The position numbers and the translations under genes were made by a program. Below are positions 56,620-64,000 of a stretch of 64,000 bases of DNA, piece by piece. This DNA is from Astrobacterium formosum. Its GTDB lineage: Bacteria; Pseudomonadota; Alphaproteobacteria; Rhizobiales; Xanthobacteraceae. Below the pieces are notes generated by a model. It saw only the letters and a program-made list of their open reading frames with translations. It had not been told where the DNA came from and searched no databases. Position 1 is the stretch's first letter, and each line of letters begins with the position of its first letter. The stretch lies in assembly GCA_030848545.1 (NCBI GenBank), contig JAVDCA010000008.1:173791-237790 (forward strand), read 5' to 3'.

Positions 56620-58557
56620 TCAGAATTGATATTTGAATCCGCCCGAGACGCCGTAGTCGTCGCCGCCGTCGCGGCCGAAAGTCGCCATGCCTGTCAATTG
56701 GCCGCTCAACTGGCCGGCGATCGCTGTCGAGAAGCCGCCGGCGACCTTGCCGTAGGTGTTCTCGCCACGACCCTGGATGGGGGTGTGGATCGGCAGCATC
56801 GCGACCGATTCCTGCCAGGTCACGATGGTGCGGTCGCCCGTGAACTCGTGCTCGGCGGTGATGTTGAGGTAGGGATCGAAGCGGCAGGCGCCATAGGGCT
56901 GAGCCAAGCGAATCTGAACACCGGCATTGCCAGTGAACAGGTCGGTATCCTGTTCGCCGACGATCTGGTTGAGCAGATAGTCGCCCGCTTCCTTGTAGCC
57001 GTCGATCGACACCTTGGCGTAGTTCAGGCCGGTGACCGGGCCGATCCGGAAGGCGCCAGCGTCGAACAGATAGCCGGCGCGAAACGCAAAGGCGAAGTCG
57101 TGGCCGTCCGCGTTGGCGGTCTGGTCGGCGAACACCCCGGGGCGGTCCATCTTGTACTTGTTGAAGCCGCCCGACAGCACAGCGTCGGCGAACAGGTTCG
57201 GACCCTTGTAGGAGGCGAAGCCGGCGAACTGGTAGGCGTCTGTGTCGATGTGGCCCTGGCGCTGGTTGAGGGAAGCGTTCTGCGTGGTGCCGTTGAACGC
57301 GACGCCGACCAGGAAATTCGGGTTGATCTGGTATTGCACGCCGACCGTGCCGCCCTCAATGTCGTAGTCGTAGCCGAAGGCGAACAGCGAATCGCTGCGC
57401 TTGCCGGCTTGGTAGGCACCTTCGAGGAACACCGACCATGGCTGGTCGGAGATCGCCTTCGGTTTGGCCTTGACCGGCATGTCGGCCGCATAGGCGTTCG
57501 CGAAGGCATTCGGCCCGGCGTTGCGATAGGCGTCGAGGCGACCCATGAGCGAACCGCTGAAGCCCTGCACGCCGATCTGGGTCAGTTCGGCCTGCGCATT
57601 GATGCTCGATGGCGCATTGACCTGCAGGCCCTCATAGAGGCCAATCCATGCGTATGCCGAGGTCGTCAGATGCGAGTAGTCCCACATCAGGTACTTGTTC
57701 TGCTCGGCCAACGTGAAGTTCTTGCAGGCCGAGAGCGAGCAGGGTGTCGACGTGTTGGTAAATCCGTAGAGACCGGGATTTGCAACGATGCGCGACCGCA
57801 GCGTGCCCCAGTCGAGGAAGAAAATGCGGGTGCCGGCCTGCGCCACCGGGGCCAACGCGGCCACTTGGCGGGAAAACTGGGCGGCGTTGCCCGATGATGT
57901 AATGACGATGTTGCGGGCGCCGAGGCCGACCAGGGCCTGCACGTCGCTCAACGTGTAGGCGACGGTCTGAGCCGTCGTCATGCCAGTCATAGGATCGTTG
58001 CCGCCGGCGGTCGTGATGTTGACGAGGTCGTCGATGCCGAAGCGCACGCCGTCGGCCGTCAGGGCGGCGATTTCCTGAACGATCCCGGGCATGACCAGGC
58101 CGTGCGCCAGCGCACCGGTCGAATTCGTATTGGTGCCGGTCGTTGCACCGCCGGTTGCATAGTTGGCGGTCTTCGAGGTCAGGATGCCGAGATAATACTG
58201 CAGGGCGTCGACTTCGTTGACGAGATTGCTGAAGCGGCCGATCGAATTGGTGGGAGAGCCGAGATACGGATTGCCGCGCAGCGAGTTTCCCACATCGGCG
58301 TAGCTGTCACCGACGGTTGTCATCGAGCGATACTGGCCCGTGACCTGATAGGGGTAGAGCGTACGAATTTCCGGATTTTGGGCGATCGCTGCATAGATGT
58401 CCGTCGACGGCTGGACGCCGATCGGAGTGTAATAGGTCAACGTCTGGGCGCCCGCGCCGGTCTGCGCAAAGGCCAAAAGGACGGCCCCGCACACCGCCGA
58501 CTTCAGGGCAGTGCTCCCCTCGAATCGGCGCCGCGTTCGTAATGTCAAAATGCCCAT
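56620..58557 (-). CDS. GDSL-esterase autotransporter 1
   Basis: A 645-residue type V secreted esterase. Signal peptide (about 1-37, ending GAGA|QTL). The SGNH/GDSL passenger has block I GDSY with S85, block III GGND, and block V as WDYSH, so Asp and His of the triad are present. The C-terminal 270 residues are an autotransporter barrel ending in F (GVSGGFKYQF). It is the most downstream of three tandem paralogues. Such enzymes hydrolyse lipids or esters at the cell surface. Confidence 0.92.
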   Translation of the reverse strand: MGILTLRTRRRFEGSTALKSAVCGAVLLAFAQTGAGAQTLTYYTPIGVQPSTDIYAAIAQNPEIRTLYPYQVTGQYRSMTTVGDSYADVGNSLRGNPYLGSPTNSIGRFSNLVNEVDALQYYLGILTSKTANYATGGATTGTNTNSTGALAHGLVMPGIVQEIAALTADGVRFGIDDLVNITTAGGNDPMTGMTTAQTVAYTLSDVQALVGLGARNIVITSSGNAAQFSRQVAALAPVAQAGTRIFFLDWGTLRSRIVANPGLYGFTNTSTPCSLSACKNFTLAEQNKYLMWDYSHLTTSAYAWIGLYEGLQVNAPSSINAQAELTQIGVQGFSGSLMGRLDAYRNAGPNAFANAYAADMPVKAKPKAISDQPWSVFLEGAYQAGKRSDSLFAFGYDYDIEGGTVGVQYQINPNFLVGVAFNGTTQNASLNQRQGHIDTDAYQFAGFASYKGPNLFADAVLSGGFNKYKMDRPGVFADQTANADGHDFAFAFRAGYLFDAGAFRIGPVTGLNYAKVSIDGYKEAGDYLLNQIVGEQDTDLFTGNAGVQIRLAQPYGACRFDPYLNITAEHEFTGDRTIVTWQESVAMLPIHTPIQGRGENTYGKVAGGFSTAIAGQLSGQLTGMATFGRDGGDDYGVSGGFKYQF

Positions 58558-58761
58558 AATTTCCCTCTCCGGTATGGTGAACGCGCCGGTCCGGCACCGG
58601 GGGAGATATGTGCCGTTCCCTGCACGAGAATATGTATACGACGCGCAGGCGAGGTGTCATGGCGGTGCGATGCACGTGAAAACAAGATTCATATAAATAT
58701 GTATTTATGTCACAATCACTTGTACGTATTCACGAGAATATTTAATTATAACCGTTGCGAC

Positions 58762-58776
58762 GCTGTTATACGAAAA
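58762..58776 (-). promoter_or_regulatory. motif upstream of GDSL gene 1
   Basis: On the plus strand GCTGTTATACGAAAA, read on the gene strand as TTTTCGTATAACAGC. The same motif with one change lies at 61257-61271, and a weaker match at 63922-63936; each is 205-333 bp upstream of a GDSL gene. It could be a promoter -10 (TATAAC) or an operator. Confidence 0.5.
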
Positions 58777-58926
58777 AAAGTGTAAATCCTCGCTCCGGCA
58801 GGGGGGCTGCGGCCCGGTTACGGGACGGGAGCGGAGCTTCTCGGCCGGATGGCAGATCCGGTTTTGATCTTGACATCAGCCGCGCACGCGGCGAAGCGAC
58901 GCGCAACAACGCGAACGTTCGGCTCA

Positions 58927-58961
58927 TAAAAAACGGGCTCGAACCCTTAGGTTCGAGCCCG
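58927..58961 (-). terminator. intrinsic terminator of GDSL gene 2
   Basis: A perfect 11-bp stem, CGGGCTCGAAC (58934-58944) with GTTCGAGCCCG (58951-58961), loop of six, followed on the minus strand by TTTTTT. It ends transcription of the gene at 59005-61014. Confidence 0.9.
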
Positions 58962-59004
58962 GCGTAGCGGAGCCGGAGGAGGTGGGCCGGCGAGCCGCGT
59001 GTCG

Positions 59005-61014
59005 TCAGAACTGATACTTCATTCCTCCCGAAACACCGTAGTCGTCGCCACCATCGCGAGCGAAGGTGGTCACGGCGGAGAACTGTGCGCTGAATTGCTT
59101 GGTGATGGCGGCGCTGAAGCCGGCCGCCACCTTGCCATAAGTGGTCTCGCCGCGGTCCATGATCGGCGTGTAGATGGGCAGGAGCTGGACCGACTGCTGC
59201 CATGTCAAGATCGTACGATCGCCGGTGAATTGATGTTCGGCGGTCAGGTTCAGGTAGGGGTCGACCCGGAACGAACCGTAGGGCTGTGCGAGGCGGAGCT
59301 GGACGCCCGCGTTGGCGCTGAAGGAATCAGCGTCCTGTTCGGCGACGATCTGATTGAGCAGCAGGTCCCCTGTTTCCTGGTAGCGATCGATCGAGACCTT
59401 GTTGTAGTTGAAGCCGGCGATCGGGCCGATCTTCATGGCGCCGACATCGAACAGATAGCCGGCCTTGGCCGCGAAGGTGAAGCTGTGGCCGTCCGTATCG
59501 GCGGTTTGGTCGCCGAGGATCACACCGGGGCGGTCGATCTTGTAGTCGTTCAGGCCGCCGGCCACCATGGCGTCGACGAACCAGTTCGGATAATTGGCGG
59601 AGAGGAAGCCGGCGAACTGATACGAATCGACGTCGACATGGCTTTGGGCCTGGTTGAGCGTGGCCTTGCCGGTGGTGCCGCTGAACGCGAACCCGAGCGC
59701 CAGGTTGGAATTGACCTGGTACTGGACGCCGAAGATGCCGCCCTCGATGTCGTAGTCGTAGCCGAAGGCGAACAGCGTGTCGTCGCGTTTGCCGGCCTGA
59801 TAGGCGCCTTCCAGGAAGACCGACCACGGCTGATCGGCGATCGCCTTCGGCTTGGCCTTGGCCGGCATGTCGGCCGCGTAGGCGTTCTGGTAGGCGCTCG
59901 CACCGACGCGGCGATAGGCATCGAGCCGGCCGAACAGGGAGTTGACGAAGCCCTGGGCGCCGATCTGTGCCAACTCCGCCTGGGCCGTAACGGTGGCGGG
60001 CGCATCGACCTGGTTGACCTCGTAGGCGGCGATCAACGCCGAGAAGGATGAGGTCGGATGGCCGTAGATCGTCGTGCTCGCGTTGTCTTCCGCGAGCAGT
60101 TGGGCATTGCTGATCGTCGGGTTGGTCTTGTTGCCGCCGGGGGAGGGGGGGCATCCGGTGGCGCCAGGCAAGGTGCAGTATTCTCTGGTCGATGCGAAGC
60201 CGTAACGCGACGGATTCGCCGCTATATTGAGCTTGAGCGTCTCGATGTCGAACAGGAAGATTCGCGCGCCCTGTTCCGCCAGCGGGGCCAGCGCTGCCTG
60301 GTTGGCGGAGAGGGAGCCCGCATGGGTGAGAACGAAGTTCCTGCCGCCCAGCGCCATCAGGGCGGAGACGTTGGCGGCGTTGTTGGTGGCAGTCTGCGAG
60401 CGAATATCGAACGCGCCGCCCGACGATGTGCCGGAATCGTTGCCTCCGGCCGAGCCGATGCTGATCAGATCAGTCCAGCCGAATCGCATGCCGGAGGCTT
60501 GTACCGCCTGGATCTCCTGGACCATGCCGGGGAGCTGCCACGACTGGGGATTGTTGTTCAAGGTGGACGATGTGGCGCCGCCCCAAGCGTAATTATAGGT
60601 CGCGCTGCTCGCGACACCGTAGTGATACTGGATACCGTCTGGGATATTGACGAGATTTCCGTAGCGGCCGGTCGGGCTCACCGCCGAGCTGTTGTACGGC
60701 GTTGAAGCGCCGGGCGCAGTAACACCCTGATTGTGAAGGGCGAGATGTGAATCGGAAAGGCTGTCGCCGAGCGCGATGAACCGTGTGAACTGGCCGGTGA
60801 CCTGCGGCGTGGCATAGACGGACAGCCCTCGCAGTGCGTCATATTGCGAGACGTAGTAATAGACGTCGTGATACCAGTTGTCGCTGGCGGCCGGTTGGCC
60901 GGTGATTGCCCAAGGAGTCTGCGCGTGCGCCTGTCCGGCCAATGCGCATGCGGCGCATGTCGCGGCCAGTGCCGTCGTCTGCCGCAGCCAGCGTTTGATC
61001 TGTCCGTTTGTCAT
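59005..61014 (-). CDS. GDSL-esterase autotransporter 2
   Basis: A 669-residue paralogue with signal peptide (about 1-32, ending AHA|QTP) and a true GDSL block (83-86, S85). GGAT and SAGGND follow. The block V region reads TTIYGHPTSS, so the His is present but the usual Asp three residues before it is not. The barrel ends GVSGGMKYQF. GGGGGG precedes the ATG at 61014. Passenger loops differ strongly from copies 1 and 3 while the barrel is nearly the same. Confidence 0.92.
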   Translation of the reverse strand: MTNGQIKRWLRQTTALAATCAACALAGQAHAQTPWAITGQPAASDNWYHDVYYYVSQYDALRGLSVYATPQVTGQFTRFIALGDSLSDSHLALHNQGVTAPGASTPYNSSAVSPTGRYGNLVNIPDGIQYHYGVASSATYNYAWGGATSSTLNNNPQSWQLPGMVQEIQAVQASGMRFGWTDLISIGSAGGNDSGTSSGGAFDIRSQTATNNAANVSALMALGGRNFVLTHAGSLSANQAALAPLAEQGARIFLFDIETLKLNIAANPSRYGFASTREYCTLPGATGCPPSPGGNKTNPTISNAQLLAEDNASTTIYGHPTSSFSALIAAYEVNQVDAPATVTAQAELAQIGAQGFVNSLFGRLDAYRRVGASAYQNAYAADMPAKAKPKAIADQPWSVFLEGAYQAGKRDDTLFAFGYDYDIEGGIFGVQYQVNSNLALGFAFSGTTGKATLNQAQSHVDVDSYQFAGFLSANYPNWFVDAMVAGGLNDYKIDRPGVILGDQTADTDGHSFTFAAKAGYLFDVGAMKIGPIAGFNYNKVSIDRYQETGDLLLNQIVAEQDADSFSANAGVQLRLAQPYGSFRVDPYLNLTAEHQFTGDRTILTWQQSVQLLPIYTPIMDRGETTYGKVAAGFSAAITKQFSAQFSAVTTFARDGGDDYGVSGGMKYQF

Positions 61015-61256
61015 AGAACGCCCCCCGTCTCCAATGCGAGACGTAACCCGGGGGTGTGTTGTTTGCGGCGTGGACCGGTTCCTGAGATGCTGGTCTACTC
61101 CGTGCCGAATTTGATAATTTGAAAAATTCGTTCTGTCGTAAGGGAAACAGAGTATCTGGTGGGTGATTTGCAGAAATCCGCGTGCACGCAACTTTTCGGC
61201 AACATTATACAAAGAAGATGAAATACATCGGCTCGGATAACGTCAGCCAATGCATC

Positions 61257-61271
61257 GCTATTATACGAAAA
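61257..61271 (-). promoter_or_regulatory. motif upstream of GDSL gene 2
   Basis: Plus-strand GCTATTATACGAAAA, one base different from 58762-58776. On the gene strand it contains TATAAT. No TTGACA lies 17 bp before it, so if it is a promoter it needs an activator or another sigma factor. Confidence 0.5.
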
Positions 61272-61340
61272 CAGTGAAGTAAGGCGTCGTATCCGGCGAC
61301 TTGACCGCCGGCAAAACTTAAAATTGCGCCTCAGGACGAG

Positions 61341-61375
61341 AAAGGCCGGATATGTGCAACTGCACGACGGCCTTT
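61341..61375. other. long imperfect hairpin in leader of GDSL gene 2
   Basis: AAAGGCCG (61341-61348) pairs with CGGCCTTT (61368-61375), and inside GTGCA pairs with TGCAC. There is no long T-run after it. It could be a weak bidirectional terminator or an RNA element. Confidence 0.45.
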
Positions 61376-61550
61376 CATGCGTGTCCTGACGGACATCGTG
61401 GGCGTCTCCAACTCCCGGCCGATTCGCTTCGTTCCTTTTTAGCGCCTGTTACGGGCGATGATGCTTCGTGAGTGTCTTGCTCCACGGCGCCCGCGGATCC
61501 CGGCAATAGCCGCCGCGCCGGAAGAAACCCACAGGGACTGCGGACTCATG

Positions 61551-61586
61551 AAGAAAAAGGACCCGGACCATGGCTGGTCCGGGTCC
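61551..61586 (-). terminator. intrinsic terminator of GDSL gene 3
   Basis: A perfect 12-bp stem, GGACCCGGACCA (61559-61570) with TGGTCCGGGTCC (61575-61586), then TTTTTC on the minus strand. It lies 35 bp past the stop of the gene at 61622. Confidence 0.9.
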
Positions 61587-61621
61587 ACGTGTTGCAGGCT
61601 TTGCCTTGGCAACCGGACAGT

Positions 61622-63589
61622 TCAGAACTGATACTTGAATCCGCCCGACACGCCGTAGTCGTCGCCGCCGTCACGCGCGAAGGTCGTCACCGCCGAGATC
61701 TGGGCGCTGAGCTTGTCGGTGACCACAGCGCTCATGCCCAGGGAGACCTTGCCGTAGGTGATCTCGCCACGGTTCTGGATCGGCGTATAGACCGGCAGCA
61801 GCGGCGCGTTCTCCTGCCAGGACAGGATGGTGCGATCGCCGGAGAACTGGTGTTCTGCGGTCACGTTCACGTAGGGGTCGAGCTTGGCGGCGCCATAGGG
61901 CTGGGCGAGGCGGAATTGGACACCGGCCTGGGCGCTGAGGGAGTCCGCATCCTGATCGGCGACCACCTGATTGATCAGGCTGTCGCCGGTTTCCGTATAA
62001 CCGTCGATCTTGACCTTGGTGTAGTTGAAGCCGGCGATCGGGCCGATCTTCATGGCGCCGACGTCGAACAGATAGCCGGCCTTGGCGGCGAACGCGTAGC
62101 TGGTGCCGTCGGTGTCGGCGTTCTGTTTGCCGAATACGCCGACGCGATCGATTTTGTAGTTGTTACGGCCGACGGTGCCGACCGCATCGACGAACCAGTT
62201 CGGATAGTTGACCGAAGCGAAGGCCGCGAACTGGTAGGAATCGATGTCGGTGTGGCCTTGCGAGAAGTTCAGGGTGCTGTTGGAAGTGGTGCCGCTGAAG
62301 GCGGCGCCGAGTGACAGGTTGGGATTGACCTGATACTGCGCCCCGACGGTGCCGCCCTCGATGTCGTAATCGTAACCGAAGGCGAACAGCGAATCGCCGC
62401 GCTTGCCGGTCTGGTAGGCGCCTTCGAGGAACACCGACCACGGCTGCGTCTGGATCGCCGCAGGCTTGGCCTTGGTCGGCATGGCGGACGCGTAGGCATT
62501 CGCAGTGGCGTTCGCGCCCATGCGGCGATAGGCGTCGAGACGGCCGAGCAGATTGTTGCTGAAGCCCGCGACGGCGATCTGCGCCACCTCGGCCTGGGCG
62601 TTGATGGTCGCCGGCGCATCGGCGAGGTTGGCGCCATAGGCGGCGAGATAGCCGGCCATCGCCGAGGTGGGGTGGACGTAATAGAAAGCATACTCATTCT
62701 GCTCGGCGAGGGACGCATTCGTCATGCGCGGGTTGTCACGATTTGCCGCTGCGCAGCTATGTGTGCCGCCGTACATGGCGCAGTAGTCGCTGGAACTCTT
62801 GAAACCGTAGGCGGCCGGATTGGCCTTCACGCGATCGACAAAGGTGGAGCCGTCGAAAATGAAGATGCGAATGCCCTGCTGGGCGAGCGGCGCTAGCGTC
62901 TGCTGGTTGATTTGGAAGTTGCCCGCGTTGTGCAGGAGGAAATTGCGGCCGCCGAGATTCACCATCTGCTGTATGTTGTAGAGATTGTTGCGGGCCGTAT
63001 CCTGGTCCGTGAAGGTGATGCCCCAGTTCTTGGCCGTCAGCAGCCCATCATTGCCGCCCATCGAGGTGATGTCGATGAGGTCGCTCATGCCGAAGCGCAC
63101 GCCCGAATTGATGATCGACTGTACTTCCCAGTACATGCCGGGCAGGTTCCACGCGAGATTGTTGTTGTTGACGTAGGCCGAAGTGGCGCCGCCGACCGCG
63201 TAGTTCTTCACCTGGCTGCTGGCCAAACCCCAGTGATATTGCTTGGCGTCGATGATGTTGAGCGCATTGCCCCAGCGGCCGTCGTCGCCGACCTGGGAGC
63301 TGCGGTACACGGTGGTCCAACGGCCATTGCCCCAATCGGCCCAGCTGTCGCCGATGACCGTCATGCTGGTCCACTGGCCGGTGACCTGCGAGGCACGGTA
63401 GATCGGCAGCGAACTCAAGGCCGAGTACTGCGACAGTAGTGAATAGACGTTCTCGGCCGGTGTCGGCGCGGCCGGAATGAGCGAAGGCGTAACTTGCGCT
63501 TGTGCTAGCCCGGGCAGTGCGCAGACCGCGCAGCACGCGACCAGTGCGCTGGTGTACTTGAGCCAGCTTCTCACCTGGTTTTTCGACAT
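61622..63589 (-). CDS. GDSL-esterase autotransporter 3 (GDSW variant)
   Basis: A 655-residue paralogue with signal peptide (about 1-31, ending AQA|QVT). Block I reads IGDSWADWG, with S82 kept but Leu changed to Trp; GGND is present; block V reads AFYYVHPTSA, with His but no Asp. The barrel ends GVSGGFKYQF like the others. It is the most upstream of the three and has the longest A/T-rich leader. Confidence 0.92.
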   Translation of the reverse strand: MSKNQVRSWLKYTSALVACCAVCALPGLAQAQVTPSLIPAAPTPAENVYSLLSQYSALSSLPIYRASQVTGQWTSMTVIGDSWADWGNGRWTTVYRSSQVGDDGRWGNALNIIDAKQYHWGLASSQVKNYAVGGATSAYVNNNNLAWNLPGMYWEVQSIINSGVRFGMSDLIDITSMGGNDGLLTAKNWGITFTDQDTARNNLYNIQQMVNLGGRNFLLHNAGNFQINQQTLAPLAQQGIRIFIFDGSTFVDRVKANPAAYGFKSSSDYCAMYGGTHSCAAANRDNPRMTNASLAEQNEYAFYYVHPTSAMAGYLAAYGANLADAPATINAQAEVAQIAVAGFSNNLLGRLDAYRRMGANATANAYASAMPTKAKPAAIQTQPWSVFLEGAYQTGKRGDSLFAFGYDYDIEGGTVGAQYQVNPNLSLGAAFSGTTSNSTLNFSQGHTDIDSYQFAAFASVNYPNWFVDAVGTVGRNNYKIDRVGVFGKQNADTDGTSYAFAAKAGYLFDVGAMKIGPIAGFNYTKVKIDGYTETGDSLINQVVADQDADSLSAQAGVQFRLAQPYGAAKLDPYVNVTAEHQFSGDRTILSWQENAPLLPVYTPIQNRGEITYGKVSLGMSAVVTDKLSAQISAVTTFARDGGDDYGVSGGFKYQF

Positions 63590-64000
63590 TTGTCGTCCCC
63601 CGATTCCAATGCTTCGTTCGGCAACGGAGTCCCCGGGGGTTCATGGTCCGCTGCCTCGATCGCCGGTGCGTCATCGCGTCGCTCGGCCAATCGTCGATCT
63701 TGATAAATTCTGTGGCGAGCCTCGTCCTCGGAAAAAATAATAACAATGAGCAAAACTCAGGAATATTCCGAAACACGTTGCAAGGTAGCAACATGAATTA
63801 ACTAGCGGAATGAAATAGTATACAAGCGCTGGTATATCATCAAACGAGTGATATTGGTTCGGTTGCCCCGCGCGCACCGACCGGGAATTAACTAAATATT
63901 TGAAGTACACTCGCTCGCGTCGGAGTTATACGCGAGAGGTGAAATTAGCTCGTCGGCGATCGGCTTGGGACGTGAAGCTGGCGTGAGTCGCATCTCACTC
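63590..64000. promoter_or_regulatory. upstream region of GDSL gene 3
   Basis: 411 bp without a coding frame, distinctly A/T-rich between 63720 and 63910. It contains GGAGTTATACGCGAG (63922-63936), a weaker form of the motif found upstream of the other two GDSL genes. No further gene starts before the window ends. Confidence 0.6.

Larger units (their letters stand above)
61015..61621. other. 607-bp region between GDSL genes 2 and 3
   Basis: Holds the upstream region of GDSL gene 2 with the TTATACGAAAA motif (61257-61271), a second TTATAC at 61205, a long hairpin (61341-61375) and the terminator of gene 3 (61551-61586). No coding frame. Confidence 0.7.

Noticed and set aside
58934..58961. GTTCGAGCCC looks like a tRNA T-arm
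   Set aside because: It is one arm of a perfect 11-bp stem followed by a U-tract on the minus strand, 44 bp after a gene stop. No acceptor, D or anticodon stems are present, so it is a terminator.

Overview
The window is GC-rich, densely coded chromosomal DNA from an alphaproteobacterium, most likely order Hyphomicrobiales (Rhizobiales), Xanthobacteraceae/Nitrobacteraceae-like. This rests on acdS with a divergent Lrp-type regulator, dnaB-alr-radA-cvpA-purF in one colinear block, an NfeR1/suhB-like sRNA, tandem GDSL autotransporters and short palindromic repeats with ends like CGTCATTGCGAG. No rRNA, tRNA, CRISPR array, insertion sequence or prophage was seen. Family names come from motifs read by eye; no database search was possible.

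1-3.3 kb: an ECF sigma / anti-sigma pair (the anti-sigma gene is cut by the window edge) downstream of a DUF305 protein and a secreted YVTN beta-propeller. 3.4-14.9 kb: an accessory region rich in single enzymes, regulators and duplication debris. It holds two methyltransferases about 85% identical with related upstream DNA, a class A beta-lactamase next to an AmpR-like LysR regulator, a secreted alpha/beta hydrolase and a frameshifted remnant of a relative, ACC deaminase with its AcdR-like regulator, a stray copy of the regulator's 3' end, an AraC regulator, a siderophore-interacting-type flavoprotein and an aldo/keto reductase.

15-24.5 kb: a FabF-type ketoacyl synthase, an unusual GH18-like protein, GNAT, AlaX, an ArsC-like protein, an Ntn hydrolase, release factor 3 and small enzymes. 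24.6-25.7 kb: a two-gene unit of a RusA-type resolvase and a protein joining a degenerate REase-like domain to a HEPN-like domain; this is the best candidate here for an undescribed system. 25.8-36 kb: lrgAB with a divergent LysR gene, a TRAP transporter plus enolase-superfamily enzyme with a divergent LysR gene, a TrxB-like flavoprotein, an orphan TctC receptor and an NnrU-family protein.

36-50 kb: core genes panB, a TPR membrane protein, a poly-Gln lipoprotein, der, an SDR, a PIN-domain pair, purF, cvpA, radA, sugE, alr, dnaB and cfa. 50-56 kb: a CxxCH protein with a long low-complexity tail, a signal-less HtrA-like protease, the sRNA, an adenine/adenosine deaminase, a heptad-repeat membrane protein and an MFS exporter. 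56.6-63.6 kb: three paralogous GDSL-esterase autotransporters in tandem on the minus strand, each with its own hairpin downstream and a related motif upstream. Two of the three appear to have lost the Asp of the catalytic DxxH block.
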